64,000 bases of DNA from Candidatus Mycobacterium wuenschmannii (GCF_030252325.1 NZ_CP126981.1:2418001-2482000), one strand, 5' to 3'; shown: positions 34,760 to 46,100, counted from the stretch's first letter. Numbers and translations are program-made. The notes: a model not told the origin generated them from the letters alone.

Positions 34760-37700
34760 AGATGGTCCAGAAGTTCTGCCGCTGAGCAGGTCTCAGCAAA
34801 ATCTCTACGGCGGAGTGCTGCAGGACGGTGACCCCTCCAGGTACCTGATCGGCAAGAGTTACCAATTTCGCCCGGTAGCGCTCCCCAGGTTTCTCGCGGC
34901 TCTGCAGGCGGCTACGCTCGCCAGCCCGATTCAACTCTGTGTCCTGGAGGCGAGCGCGGACCCGGGTGGGTACCCGAATCTCGTTGCCCGGCTGGAGTTC
35001 GACGACGTGGTACGGGTGGTCGCGGAATGCGACGACCATGTCGAACACGGTCTCGAGAGCACGTGGCGATCCGGCATCCTGGCCAAGCCCCTTGTGCGCT
35101 ATACGGTCCGAACCGATCAAGCCGGTGCGGTATCAGGACTCGAGGTGCACACGCATCACATTCTTCTCGACGGCGGCGCGACCGGCATCATCGAAACCGA
35201 CCTCGCCCGCTTTCTCACATCCGACGCTGATCACGAAACCCCCGGTATCCGTGCGGGTCTCGTCAAACTCGCGAACGCCCACCACCGCGAGGCAGAACGC
35301 GTCGAAGATGCGCGACGGCGTCTCGCCGACACCGTGCGCCGGGAACTCGTCGACGACGCGCACCGGTCTCATCACATCGATGGCTCGAACTCCCCCGCGG
35401 CTGCGGCAACGGGTGTCCTGCAGGAATCGGTGACGCTGCAGGGTGAGTCCTATGAGGCGTTGGTCGCCCTGTCGGAGGCGCATCACATACCCTTCAATAT
35501 CCTGGTCGCCGCCGCGGCACTGGCGGTGAACGCAAGTTTGCGACAGAGCACCCAATGCCTTCTGGTACATGCGGTGGACAACCGCTTCGGCGACCCCGAC
35601 CTCAATGTGGCTACCTGCCTGGTCAATTCGGTCGCACACGCAGTCCAATTCCCGCCGTTCACGTCGGTGCACGACCTGCTACGGACACTCGACCGAAGCT
35701 ACGTCAGAGCCGTACGACGCCGGTGGATCCGCGAAGAGCACTACCGTCGCATGTACATGGCGACGAACCACACGTCACAGATCGATACGTTGACCCTCAA
35801 CTTCATTCGCGAACCATGCGCACCCGAACTCCGCCCCTTCCTGCTCGGCACCCCGGTAGCCACAAATGTCGGGCCCATTGAGGGAATGACGGTGGCCAGC
35901 GTCCTGAACGAGCGGGAAAGTTCACTGACGCTGTCGATTTGGGATCGCGATGACCTACCGGCCAGCCGGCAGGGCGCGGGGATCGCACAGCGGATCGCCG
36001 CGGCTCTAGAGTCGATGGCAGCGGGCTGGGATCAGCCAATTGCGGCGACCGTCGACGAGTGGTTCGAGCTCGGCACGGACGGGACCCGCTGTCCCGCCCC
36101 TTCGGCCGCGTGGTTTCTGGCATCGACGGGCGGAATACCCGAGATTCGGCTGACCCACCGATTTGTGGACCGGTGGCTCGCCTGGCTCGTTCGCGGCAGC
36201 ATCGCACCGGGCACGGTTGTGGTGTGCGCCGACGACAACACCGACAAGACCACGGATCTGCTCATCGCCTGTCACCTAGCAGGATGCGGCTACAGCGTCT
36301 GCGATGATCCGGCCGGCATGTCGTCGCGCGCGCAGACAATTGCCGACCACCGCGACCTCCCCGGGACGTACCTGGTCGACGTCGCGAATACCGAACTCGC
36401 CGAACCGGATTACGACGCATGTCGTGCGATCGATCGGCGCATCGACGGCGTCGCGCACGATCCGACCCTCGCCGAGATGACGGCCTATCTGATGCCCACC
36501 TCGGGATCGACCGGCCAACCCAAGTTGGTCCGTGTCTCGCACGGATCGTTGGCGCTGTTCTGCGAGGCGACGCGGGAAGGGTACGGGTGGACGGCGGATG
36601 ACATCGTGCTTCAATGCGCGCCGCTGACGTCCGACATCTCTGTCGAGGAGATCTTCGTTGCCGCCATGTGCGGTTCGGGTCTCGTCCGGTCGACCGCGAC
36701 CAGAACCGGTGACCTGGTGGCGCTCGTTCGGGACCTCACCGTCAGTGGATCGACGATCCTCGATCTCCCGACCGCGATCTGGCACCTGCTGTGTGACGAC
36801 GCAAGCGCCCTGGAGGCTGTGCGGCGCTCCCGGCTTCGCCACATCGTCATCGGTGGTGAACCTGTCCGTCCTACCGCCGTCGACAAATGGGTCGATGCCA
36901 TTGGCACCCAGCAGGTCTCGCTCATCTCCACCTATGGGCCCACCGAGACCACGGTGGTTGTCACCTACTTGCCGCTGGTCGACTCGCAGACGACGGTCGA
37001 AGCTGCAGCCAGACTCAGGCTGGGCCGGCCCCTGGTGGCCGGCACCGTGTTCATCGCATTCGGTGAGGTCGTCGTCGTCGGCGACCTGGTCTCCCACGGC
37101 TACCTCGGCAGCGACAACGCCGGCTTCGGCGCGGTGGCCACCCCTGACGGCTCACGGAGCCGCGCGTTCGCCACCGCCGACCGCGTAATCCTCGACGAAC
37201 GCGGGTTTTTCGTGTTCGCCGGTCGAAAAGACGCCGTGGTGAAGGTCTCCGGCAAGCGCATCGACACCGCCGAGGTGATCAGGAATATCTCCGCGGATCC
37301 TGACGTCACCGACGTCGCTGTCGAGGTGCACGACGGCAGGCTGGCGGTCTGGTTCGAAACCCACCACACCCGTCGGGGCGCCGAGGACGCCACCGTCGCG
37401 GCACGCATCAGCCTGATCCTCGCCAACCTGCGCGTGCCGTCCTCGTTGGTCATCGACGTCCCCAGCATTCCGCGTCAACCCAACGGCAAGGTCGACAGCA
37501 CTGTCTTACGGATGGTGCCCGAAATACGCAGAGACACAACGGAAGGGACTGAGCCGGCGCGACGTGCGATCGATCTCGCGGAGATCTGGAGTGGCTGTCT
37601 CGGACGGCGCATCGGGCCGTCGTCGTCACTTCTCGATGAGGGTGTCGGCTCGCTGGATCTCATCAGAATCCTGCCCGAGTCTCGCAGCTATCTCGGTTGG

Positions 37701-38927
37701 CACATCACCATCCTCGACTTGATCAGCGCGGACACCGCCATCAACCTCGTCGAGTCCGAGCCGCTGGTGGACGATTGGATGGACACCGCCACCGCAGACT
37801 GCATCGAACAGGATCTGTCGGAACTCACCGCGCGCACGTCTATAACGGGCTCGATCGATCGACGGTCGACCGAGAGACGAGGGCAACGCTCGATCGTCGT
37901 ACTCGGCGCAACGGGAATCCTCGGCACCGGCTTTGCCCAGGCGTATCTCGACCACAGACGATCGGGTGCAGATCTCCCGGAGCTCGTCTTCGTCACCAGG
38001 ACGGATCTGCCCGCACACGGCCCGTGGGTGGCGCTTCGCGATTCGGGCGGCCTGCGCGTCGAGCACCTCCCGTCGGAATTCGCCGCCGCCGACGTGGCCC
38101 ACCTCGTGGCCGACGCCGGAACGGTGATCAACTGCATTGGCAACACCAATGTCCTGGTCCCCTACCGCGAGCTTCGCTTCGCCAACGTCGAGTTCGTCTC
38201 GCAGCTCACCGAACTCTGCGCGAACCGCGGCGCAATGTTGGCGCACTTGTCGACCCACGTCGTGAGCGCCGATGTGACGGCGGCGCGCGTCACCGACCCG
38301 CGACGGGCGCCCTACCCCTACGCGGCATCCAAGTCGCTGGCCGAGATTACGGTAGCGAGCTCACGTCCAGACCTGGACTTCAGGCTGATCCGGCTGCCCA
38401 GAGTGCTGGGTGAGGACTACCAGATGCGCGATTCGGCAGACGTTTTGGTGGCCGTGGCCGACGCCTGCGCTGCGCTGGGTGCTCGTCCCGCGCTGACCCT
38501 TACCGAGGAGGTCACCACTGCCCGAGCGGCAGCAGTCAGCATTTTGGCTCTCGAACCCCAATCGCAACCCCGATGCGGCCTCACAGTAGTGCGGGGACAA
38601 CAGCTCGCGTATCGAGACTTCTTGGGCCGTTACGGCTCCGAAGAACTCGACATTGCCGAGTGGAAAAGTCGCGTGGACAGCAGTGATTGGGCTCAACTGA
38701 ACCCGCGACGGTGGTCGGTGGTCGACGCCTGGATCACCTTGGGCATGATGCTGGGCGGCCGCTCGTACGCGGACTACCTCTCCGACTACCCGACCGTCAC
38801 CCTCGGTGTCGAAGCTGTCGGCGAGCTGAAAACACAACAACAATCGATGGAAGCGATCGTCGATGCTGCCGTCTGTCGCTACTCGGAAGACTCTCATGAC
38901 GGAAAACTCTGTGGTACAACACGTTAA
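34746..38927 (+). CDS. nrp: Single-module NRPS C-A-T-R for isonitrile lipopeptide (Nrp/ScoA/MmaA-like)
   Basis: 1393 aa from GTG at 34746. Condensation domain about residues 15-430 with HHILLDG (about 138). Adenylation domain about 450-915 with TSGSTGQPK (about 585), YGPTETT (about 730), GRKDAVVKVSGKRID (about 825) and NGKVD (about 913). Thiolation Ser in DEGVGSLDL (about 968). Terminal NAD(P)-dependent reductase with VVLGATGILGTG (about 1053) and YPYAASKSLAE (about 1190), which releases the product as aldehyde or alcohol. M. tuberculosis Nrp is dimodular (2512 aa); this one has a single module, as I recall for Streptomyces ScoA. It likely acylates a diamino acid such as lysine with isonitrile fatty acids. 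Confidence 0.92.
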   Translation: MRTLEDGPEVLPLSRSQQNLYGGVLQDGDPSRYLIGKSYQFRPVALPRFLAALQAATLASPIQLCVLEASADPGGYPNLVARLEFDDVVRVVAECDDHVEHGLESTWRSGILAKPLVRYTVRTDQAGAVSGLEVHTHHILLDGGATGIIETDLARFLTSDADHETPGIRAGLVKLANAHHREAERVEDARRRLADTVRRELVDDAHRSHHIDGSNSPAAAATGVLQESVTLQGESYEALVALSEAHHIPFNILVAAAALAVNASLRQSTQCLLVHAVDNRFGDPDLNVATCLVNSVAHAVQFPPFTSVHDLLRTLDRSYVRAVRRRWIREEHYRRMYMATNHTSQIDTLTLNFIREPCAPELRPFLLGTPVATNVGPIEGMTVASVLNERESSLTLSIWDRDDLPASRQGAGIAQRIAAALESMAAGWDQPIAATVDEWFELGTDGTRCPAPSAAWFLASTGGIPEIRLTHRFVDRWLAWLVRGSIAPGTVVVCADDNTDKTTDLLIACHLAGCGYSVCDDPAGMSSRAQTIADHRDLPGTYLVDVANTELAEPDYDACRAIDRRIDGVAHDPTLAEMTAYLMPTSGSTGQPKLVRVSHGSLALFCEATREGYGWTADDIVLQCAPLTSDISVEEIFVAAMCGSGLVRSTATRTGDLVALVRDLTVSGSTILDLPTAIWHLLCDDASALEAVRRSRLRHIVIGGEPVRPTAVDKWVDAIGTQQVSLISTYGPTETTVVVTYLPLVDSQTTVEAAARLRLGRPLVAGTVFIAFGEVVVVGDLVSHGYLGSDNAGFGAVATPDGSRSRAFATADRVILDERGFFVFAGRKDAVVKVSGKRIDTAEVIRNISADPDVTDVAVEVHDGRLAVWFETHHTRRGAEDATVAARISLILANLRVPSSLVIDVPSIPRQPNGKVDSTVLRMVPEIRRDTTEGTEPARRAIDLAEIWSGCLGRRIGPSSSLLDEGVGSLDLIRILPESRSYLGWHITILDLISADTAINLVESEPLVDDWMDTATADCIEQDLSELTARTSITGSIDRRSTERRGQRSIVVLGATGILGTGFAQAYLDHRRSGADLPELVFVTRTDLPAHGPWVALRDSGGLRVEHLPSEFAAADVAHLVADAGTVINCIGNTNVLVPYRELRFANVEFVSQLTELCANRGAMLAHLSTHVVSADVTAARVTDPRRAPYPYAASKSLAEITVASSRPDLDFRLIRLPRVLGEDYQMRDSADVLVAVADACAALGARPALTLTEEVTTARAAAVSILALEPQSQPRCGLTVVRGQQLAYRDFLGRYGSEELDIAEWKSRVDSSDWAQLNPRRWSVVDAWITLGMMLGGRSYADYLSDYPTVTLGVEAVGELKTQQQSMEAIVDAAVCRYSEDSHDGKLCGTTR

Positions 38928-38951
38928 ATCTTCTCCTGATTACCTACTTCG

Positions 38952-41819
38952 ATGAGCGAGCACCTCGAAGCCGACCGCCCGTTGCTGGCCAGGACAATTC
39001 ACCGATTCGCCATCCCGATCATCCTGCTGTGGATAGCGGTGGTCGCGGCCCTCAACATCTGCGTTCCGCCGCTGGAAGTCGTCGGACAAGAGCGCTCGGT
39101 GTCGTTGAGTCCCAAAGATGCACCGTCGCTGGTGGCGCTCAAGCGCATCGGTCGAACCTTCAAAGAAGGGGAGACCGACAGCGTGGCGATGATTGTCTTG
39201 GAGGGTGCCAAACCTCTGGGCAGCGACGCCCACACCTACTACGACAAGCTGGTGCGCAAGCTCCGCCAGGACAAGGCGCATGTTGTTGGTATTCAGGACT
39301 TCTGGGGTGATCCGCTCACCGCGGGCGGCGCACAGAGCAACGACGCGCGGGCAGCCACCGTTCAGGTCAACCTCGCCGGCAACCAAGGCGAACAACTAGC
39401 CAACGAATCGGTGGACGCGGTTCGCGCCATTGTCAACAGCGAAGCGCCACCACCCGGGGTGAGCGCTTACGTCACCGGCGCTTCGGCGATGGCCGCGGAC
39501 ATGCATGCCAGCGGCGACAAGTCGATGATCAAGATGACGCTGACGTCTGTCGCGGTGATCTTGATCATGCTTCTCCTGGTCTACCGCTCAACCGTCACCG
39601 CACTTCTGCTCTTGCTCACGGTCGGTATCGAGTTGTCCGCTGCACGAGGCGCTGTCGCGCTGCTTGCGCATGTCGGACTGGCTGGGCTGTCGACGTTTGC
39701 GGTCAGCCTTCTCACGTCGCTGGCGATGGCCGCCGGGACCGACTATGGGATTTTTCTCGTGGGCAGGTATCAGGAGGCCAGGCACGCCGGCGCGGACCGC
39801 GAAGCCGCCTTCTACACCATGTACAAAGGGACCGCCCACGTCATCCTCGGGTCCGGTCTGACGATCGCGGCCGCAACTTTTTGCCTGAGCTTTGCGCGGA
39901 TGCCCTACTTTCAGACGCTCGGACTGCCTTGCGCGGTCGGCATGCTGGTCGCTGTCCTCGTCGCGCTTTCGTTGGGACCTGCCGTCGTGGTCGTCGGCGG
40001 CCGCTTCGGCGCGTTCGACCCGAAGCGACAGCTGAATTTCCGCGGTTGGCGACGAGTTGGGACTGCGGTGGTCCGCTGGCCGCTGCCGATCCTGCTTGCG
40101 ACGGGCGCGATTGCCCTCGTCGGTCTGGTGAGTTTGACCGGCTACCAGCCCAGCTATGACGACCGCGCATATCTACCCACGTCCATTCCCGCCAACCAGG
40201 GTTTCACCGCCGCCGACCGGCACTTCTCCCAAGCTCGAATGAAGCCTGAGATCCTGATGATCGAGGCGGATCACGACTTGCGCAATCCTGCCGACTTCCT
40301 GATTCTGGACAAGCTGGCCAAGGGCATCTTCAAAGTTCCCGGTATTTCTCGCGTGCAGGCGATAACTCGGCCCCAGGGGACGACGATGGACCACACCACG
40401 ATCCCGTTCCAGATCAGCATGCAGAACGCGGCTTCAGTCCAGACAATGAAATTTCAGCGCGACCGGATGAACGACATGCTCGAGCAGGCCCACGAGCTGG
40501 ACAAGACGATCGCCTCGATGCAGCGGATCTATGGCGTGACCGCGCAGCTCGTCGCCACCACCCATCACATGGTGGGTGACACCTCAGAGATCCAACAGAT
40601 CACCAACGAACTGCGAGACGACATCGCCAATTTCGACGACGAGTGGCGGCCGATCCGCTCTTACTTCTATTGGGAGAAACACTGTTTCGACATCCCCGTG
40701 TGCTGGTCGCTGCGATCGATTTTCGATGCGATGGATGGCGTCGACCGGATCAGCGCAAAGTTCGACACGCTCGTCACGGACATCAAAGACTTCGATCGGT
40801 TGATGCCGCAGATGATTTCGGAGTTCCCACCGATGATCGAGACGATGGCAAAGATGCGCGACATGATGCTCACAACCCACAGCACCATGTCGGGAATCTT
40901 CAGCCAGATGGACACGATGAGCGAGAACGCCTCAGCCATGGGTCACGCGTTCGACACCGCCAAGAACGACGACTCGTTCTATTTGCCCCCTGAGGTTTTC
41001 GCGAACCCAGACTTCAAGCGCGCGATGGCCAACTTCCTGTCCCCTGACGGCCGTGCCGCCAGATTCATCATCCTGCACCGCAGCGATCCCGCATCGGCGG
41101 AGGGAATTGCGAGTATCGACGCGATCCGCACGGCGGCCGAGGAGGCGCTGAAGGGAACCCCGCTGGAAGACTCGAAGATCTACCTGGCCGGTATGGGAGC
41201 CGTTTTCAAAGACATCTCCGAGGGAGCGAAGTGGGATCTTGTGATTGCCGGGATAGCCTCGCTTTGTTTGATTTTCATCATCATGCTGGTGTTGACCCGG
41301 GCATTCATCGCCGCCGCCGTCATCGTGGGAACCGTGCTGATCTCTCTCGGCGCCTCGTTCGGGCTGTCCGTTCTCGTCTGGCAGTACCTGTTGGGCGTGC
41401 CCTTGCACTGGCTGGTACTCGCGATGTCGGTCATCGTGCTGCTGGCGGTGGGTTCGGACTACAACCTGCTACTGGTGTCCCGATTCAAACAGGAACTCCA
41501 CGCCGGCCTCAACACCGGAATGATCCGATCCATGGGCGGCACAGGCAAAGTCGTGACCAACGCCGGCCTGGTATTTGCGTTCACGATGGCTTCCATGGTG
41601 GTCAGTGACGTCCGGATGATCGGTCAGGTCGGTACCACCATCGGCCTCGGACTTCTATTTGACACTCTGATCGTGCGCGCCTTCATGACACCGTCTGTCG
41701 CAGCACTGCTCGGTCGCTGGTTCTGGTGGCCCATCAAAGTTCGCTCGCGGCCTGCTCGCATTCGACACACGCCGACGAGTGGAAGTCCAGTGGATCGGTT
41801 GCTGGCCGCGAACCACTAG
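38952..41819 (+). CDS. MmpL4/5-type RND transporter, candidate lipopeptide exporter
   Basis: 955 aa. Two RND halves with [15 protein letters not shown] and [15 protein letters not shown], each with membrane helices. Between them is a very long extracytoplasmic coiled segment (about residues 480-700) rich in Met, Asp and Ile ([22 protein letters not shown]), typical of MmpL4/MmpL5 siderophore exporters. No MmpS gene is adjacent. It starts 24 bp after the nrp stop with no strong ribosome site, so it is probably the last gene of the operon. Position makes it the best candidate to carry the isonitrile lipopeptide across the inner membrane. Confidence 0.88.
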   Translation: MSEHLEADRPLLARTIHRFAIPIILLWIAVVAALNICVPPLEVVGQERSVSLSPKDAPSLVALKRIGRTFKEGETDSVAMIVLEGAKPLGSDAHTYYDKLVRKLRQDKAHVVGIQDFWGDPLTAGGAQSNDARAATVQVNLAGNQGEQLANESVDAVRAIVNSEAPPPGVSAYVTGASAMAADMHASGDKSMIKMTLTSVAVILIMLLLVYRSTVTALLLLLTVGIELSAARGAVALLAHVGLAGLSTFAVSLLTSLAMAAGTDYGIFLVGRYQEARHAGADREAAFYTMYKGTAHVILGSGLTIAAATFCLSFARMPYFQTLGLPCAVGMLVAVLVALSLGPAVVVVGGRFGAFDPKRQLNFRGWRRVGTAVVRWPLPILLATGAIALVGLVSLTGYQPSYDDRAYLPTSIPANQGFTAADRHFSQARMKPEILMIEADHDLRNPADFLILDKLAKGIFKVPGISRVQAITRPQGTTMDHTTIPFQISMQNAASVQTMKFQRDRMNDMLEQAHELDKTIASMQRIYGVTAQLVATTHHMVGDTSEIQQITNELRDDIANFDDEWRPIRSYFYWEKHCFDIPVCWSLRSIFDAMDGVDRISAKFDTLVTDIKDFDRLMPQMISEFPPMIETMAKMRDMMLTTHSTMSGIFSQMDTMSENASAMGHAFDTAKNDDSFYLPPEVFANPDFKRAMANFLSPDGRAARFIILHRSDPASAEGIASIDAIRTAAEEALKGTPLEDSKIYLAGMGAVFKDISEGAKWDLVIAGIASLCLIFIIMLVLTRAFIAAAVIVGTVLISLGASFGLSVLVWQYLLGVPLHWLVLAMSVIVLLAVGSDYNLLLVSRFKQELHAGLNTGMIRSMGGTGKVVTNAGLVFAFTMASMVVSDVRMIGQVGTTIGLGLLFDTLIVRAFMTPSVAALLGRWFWWPIKVRSRPARIRHTPTSGSPVDRLLAANH

Positions 41820-41871
41820 CACCCAAGGTACGATGACCGCGCAACTGGTCTGCCGGGGCCGCAACGACCCT

Positions 41872-42050
41872 GGCATCGAGCGGCGCTCTCGGCGCCGCGA
41901 GAGGGAATCCGGTGAGAAACCGGAACTGTCCCGCAGCGGTATGCAGGAACGACCGCCGTCAACGGCACTGGTCACATCGACTGGGAAGCGACGGCCATTA
42001 GGTGCACTGATCAAGTGCGCGCCTGCGAGTCCGAAGACCTGCCAGCTGTG
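41872..42050 (+). ncRNA. Second cobalamin riboswitch, upstream of MTHFR-like gene
   Basis: Hairpin GCGGCGC/GCGCCGC (41880-41898), GGGAATCCGGTGAGAAACCG, ACTGTCCCGCAGCGGT, GGGAAGCGACGGCCA and the B12 box GAGTCCGAAGACCTGCC ending at 42043. The downstream platform includes CCTCGTGGAATGGGCG (42080-42095), which is identical in the metE leader. The similarity extends well beyond the conserved core, pointing to duplication of the entire leader. Confidence 0.92.
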
Positions 42051-42176
42051 CCGGGCGCGCCGCGTCCGGCGGTGCATCGCCTCGTGGAATGGGCGGATGT
42101 CCTTCTCTGCGGTCGGCGACCGCGTGGGCAGACGTTCGTGGGCGATCTCCATCCTGACGATAGCTGGAGACCAGTC

Positions 42177-43100
42177 GTGCCCTTGAACACCATCGCACTG
42201 GAGTTGGTACCGCCCAACCAAGATCACGGAGCCGAGCAGGCTCACGAAGAAGCGCTGAAGGTGCTGCGCTACACGGAAAAGTCCGGCATCGCGGGGCGGG
42301 TCGGCCATGTGATGATGCCGGGAATCATCGCCGAGGACGACGACCGGCCCGTGGAGATGAAACCCAAGCTCGATGTGCTCGACTTCTGGAAGCTGATCAG
42401 CCCGGAACTGCCTGGCGTGCATGGGTTGTGCACTCAGGTCACGGCGTTCCTGGACGAGGCTGCGTTGCGGGATAGGATCGGCGCCCTCAGCGACGCCGGA
42501 TTCGACGGTGTGATCTTCGTCGGCGTACCGAGGACGATGAACGACGGCGAGGGCGCCGGTGTTGCGCCGACCGACGCGTTGTCGATCTTCGACGATGTCG
42601 TCACGAACCGCGGCGTGATCCTGATTCCGACGCGTGACGGCGAGCGCGGACGCTTTCACTTCAAGTGCGACAAGGGCGCCACGTTCGGCATGACGCAGCT
42701 GCTGTACTCCGACGCCATCGTCACGTTTCTCAAGGAGTTCGCCCGTACCACTGACCACCGGCCCGAAATCCTGCTGTCGTTCGGCTTCGTCCCGAAAATG
42801 GAGACCGAGAACGGCTTGATCGATTGGCTCATCCAGGATCCCGGCAATGCGGCGGTGGCGGCCGAACAGGCCTTCGTCCGGCGGCTGGCCGGCAGCGAGC
42901 CCTCGGCCAAGCGACGCGACCTGCTCGACCTGTACAAGCGCGTCATCGACGGGGTTGTCGACCTCAGCTTTCCGCTGAGCCTGCATTTCGAAGCGCCCTA
43001 CGGTAATTCGGCGCCGGCGTTCGACACGTTCGCCGAAATGCTGGACTACTGGTCGCCGAACGCCGACGACAACGCAGTCTCACTCGTCGAGCTCGATTAG
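42177..43100 (+). CDS. Non-canonical methylenetetrahydrofolate reductase (Rv2172c/MSMEG_6649-like)
   Basis: 307 aa from GTG at 42177 with GGAGA seven bases upstream. It is a barrel-type protein (LNTIALELVPPN at the start, FVGVPRTMNDGEG, FGMTQLLYSDAI, LLSFGFVPKMET), related to MetF but shorter and divergent. Mycobacteria lack a standard MetF, and this protein type has been reported to fill the role, making 5-methyl-tetrahydrofolate. A B12 riboswitch of the metE type controls it, which fits joint control of methyl-donor supply and MetE. Its 3' end overlaps the convergent pyruvate carboxylase by 21 bp, and neighbours match prp-pyc-MSMEG_6649 of M. smegmatis as I recall. Confidence 0.75.
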   Translation: MPLNTIALELVPPNQDHGAEQAHEEALKVLRYTEKSGIAGRVGHVMMPGIIAEDDDRPVEMKPKLDVLDFWKLISPELPGVHGLCTQVTAFLDEAALRDRIGALSDAGFDGVIFVGVPRTMNDGEGAGVAPTDALSIFDDVVTNRGVILIPTRDGERGRFHFKCDKGATFGMTQLLYSDAIVTFLKEFARTTDHRPEILLSFGFVPKMETENGLIDWLIQDPGNAAVAAEQAFVRRLAGSEPSAKRRDLLDLYKRVIDGVVDLSFPLSLHFEAPYGNSAPAFDTFAEMLDYWSPNADDNAVSLVELD

Positions 43101-46100
43101 TAGATCTCCGCCCTCGACCTGCGCGGTTGCCGCTACGACCACACGCTTCACCGTGCCCGCTCTCGGCGCCGCGATGCCGGCTTCCATCTTCATCGCCTCG
43201 ATGGTCGCGACGTTCTGTCCCGCCGCGACCGAATCCCCTTCGGCCACAACCACAGTGACGACGCCGGCGAACGGAGCTGCCAAGTGGCCGGGATTGCTCC
43301 TGTCCGCCTTCTCCGCGACGGGCACGTCGGTGGCGACATTGCGGTCGCGGACCAGCACCGGCCGGAGCTGACCGTTGAGGATGCACATCACAGTGCGCAT
43401 GCCACGCTCGTCGGGTTCGGAGATCGCCTCTAGCCCGATCAGTAGCTCGACGCCCTTCTCCAGCTCCACCCGATGTTCGTCGCCGTGTCGTAGTCCATAA
43501 AAGAACTGATTGGCGCTCAAACTCGAGGTGTCACCGAATTCCTCTCGGTGGCTGAGGAACTCCCGTGTCGGCGCGGGGAACAGTAGCCGATTCAGTGCGG
43601 CCTGACGCACCCGTCCGGGCCGGGAGATCTGATCCTCGTCCTCGGCCGTCAACTCCTGTTCGGGCTTGGCGGCGCCACGGCCGTCAAGAGCCCTGCTGCG
43701 CAACGGTTCCGGCCAGCCGCCTGGTGGGTCGCCGAGCTCGCCGCGCAGGAATCCGATCACCGAGTCGGGGATGTCGTAGTGGTCGGGCTCGGCCGCGAAC
43801 TCGTCGGCCGAGGCGCCCGCGGCCACCAACGCCAACGCAAGGTCACCGACGACCTTGCTGGACGGTGTCACCTTGACCAGCCGGCCCAGAACGCGGTCCG
43901 CAGCCGCGTAGCTCTCCTCGATCTGCTCGAACCGGTCGCCCAGCCCGAGCGAGATCGCCTGCTGACGCAGGTTCGACAACTGCCCGCCGGGAATCTCGTG
44001 GGAGTACACGCGTCCGGTCGGGGATGGCAATCCGGATTCGAACGGACGGTAGACCTTTCGCAGGGCTTCCCAATACGGCTCGAGGTCGCAGATAGCGGGC
44101 AACGACAAACCGGTGTCGTATTCGGTGTGCGCGGCAGCGGCCACGATCGAACTCAGCGCCGGCTGGCTGGTGGTGCCCGCCATCGGCGCAGCGGCGCCGT
44201 CGACCGCATCGGCGCCGGCCTGCCAGGCCGCGACGTAGCTCGCCAGCTGACCGCCTGCGGTGTCGTGGGTGTGCACGTGCACGGGCAGGTCGAACCGCGA
44301 CTTCAACGCCGTGACCAACGTGGTCGCCGCCGGCGCCCGCAGCAGGCCGGCCATGTCCTTGATCGCCAACACGTGCGCGCCGGCTTCGACGATCTGCTCG
44401 GCCAGCTTCAGGTAATAGTCCAGCGTGTAGAGGCTTTCACCGGGGTCGCTGAGGTCACCGGTATAGGACATCGCGACTTCGGCCATCGCGCTTCCGGTTT
44501 CACGCACCGCGTCGATCGCGGGCCGCATCGAGTCCACATTGTTGAGCGCGTCGAAGATCCGGAAAATGTCGACACCCGTCGCCGCAGCCTCCTGGACGAA
44601 CGCCGACGTCACGATCGTCGGATACGGGGTGTACCCGACGGTGTTGCGGCCGCGCAGCAGCATCTGCAGGCAGATGTTCGGGATGGCCTCGCGCAGCGCC
44701 GCCAGCCGCTCCCACGGATCTTCCTTCAGAAACCGTAGTGCCACATCGTAAGTCGCCCCGCCCCAGCATTCGACCGACAGCAACTCCGGCATCGACCGCG
44801 CGATGTACGGTGCCACCTTGAGCAGACCGGTGCTGCGCAGTCGGGTGGCCAGCAGCGACTGGTGTGCGTCGCGGAACGTGGTGTCGGTGACACCTACGGC
44901 GCGCGACTCGCGCAACCAGGCGGCGAATCCTTCCGGGCCGAGCTCGATGAGCCGTTGCTTCGACCCTGGCGGCGGCACGGTCGAGATGTCCGTGTCGGGC
45001 AGCTTGTCGTGCGGATACACGGTCGACGGGCGTTCGCCGTGCGGCTTGTTGACCGTCACGTCGGCCAGATAGTTGAGAATCTTCGTGCCGCGGTCCGCCG
45101 AGCTGTAGGCGGTCAGCAGGTCCGAGCGCTCGTCGATGAACGACGTGGTGACGCGGCCGGCCTGGAAGTCGGGATCGTCCAGAACCGCCTGCAGGAACGG
45201 AATATTCGTGGACACCCCGCGGATCCGGAACTCCGCGACCGCGCGGCGGGCCCGCTGCACGGCGGTGTTGAAATCGCGGCCGCGGCACGTCAGCTTGATC
45301 AACATCGAGTCGAAATATGCGCTGACTTCCGCTCCCAACGGCGTTCCGCCGTCCAGCCGGATGCCGGCTCCACCGGGTGAGCGATAAGTGGTGATGCGGC
45401 CGGTGTCGGGCCGGAAGTTGTTGGACGGATCCTCGGTGGTGATCCGGCATTGCACGGCCGCACCGCGCGCAACGATCGAATCCTGCTGCAGGCCAAGCTG
45501 TGCCAGCGTTTCCCCGGCAGCGATTCTGATCTGCGCCGAGACCAGGTCGACGTCGGTGATCTCTTCGGTGACGGTGTGCTCGACTTGGATGCGGGGGTTC
45601 ATCTCGATGAAGACATGCTGGTTGTTCTCGTCGAGCAGGAACTCGACGGTGCCGGCGCAGCTGTAACCGATCTCCCGCGCGAAGGCCACCGCGTCCGAGC
45701 AGATCTTCTCGCGCACTACAGGGTCCAGGTTCTGCGCCGGCGCGAGCTCGATGACCTTTTGGTGGCGTCGTTGCACAGAGCAGTCCCTCTCGTAGAGGTG
45801 GATTACGTCGCCGCGGGTGTCGGCCAGGATTTGCACTTCGATGTGCCGCGGGTTGACGACGGCTTGCTCGAGGAAAACGGCGGGGTCACCGAACGCCGAC
45901 TCCGCCTCGCGGCTCGCGGCCTCGATCGCCTCCGGTAGCTCCGCGGCGTCCGTCACCCGTCGCATGCCGCGACCACCACCGCCCGCCACCGCCTTAACGA
46001 ACAATGGATAGGTCAACGACTCTGCCGCACTGACCAATTCGTCCAGCGTCGACGAGGGCTCCGACGAAGCCAGAACGGGCAGGCCGGCTGAGCGAGCCGC

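Noticed and set aside
37500..38927. The C-terminal part of the NRPS as a separate NAD-epimerase gene
   Set aside because: The frame is continuous from the A domain through the thiolation Ser to the reductase, the known C-A-T-R layout.
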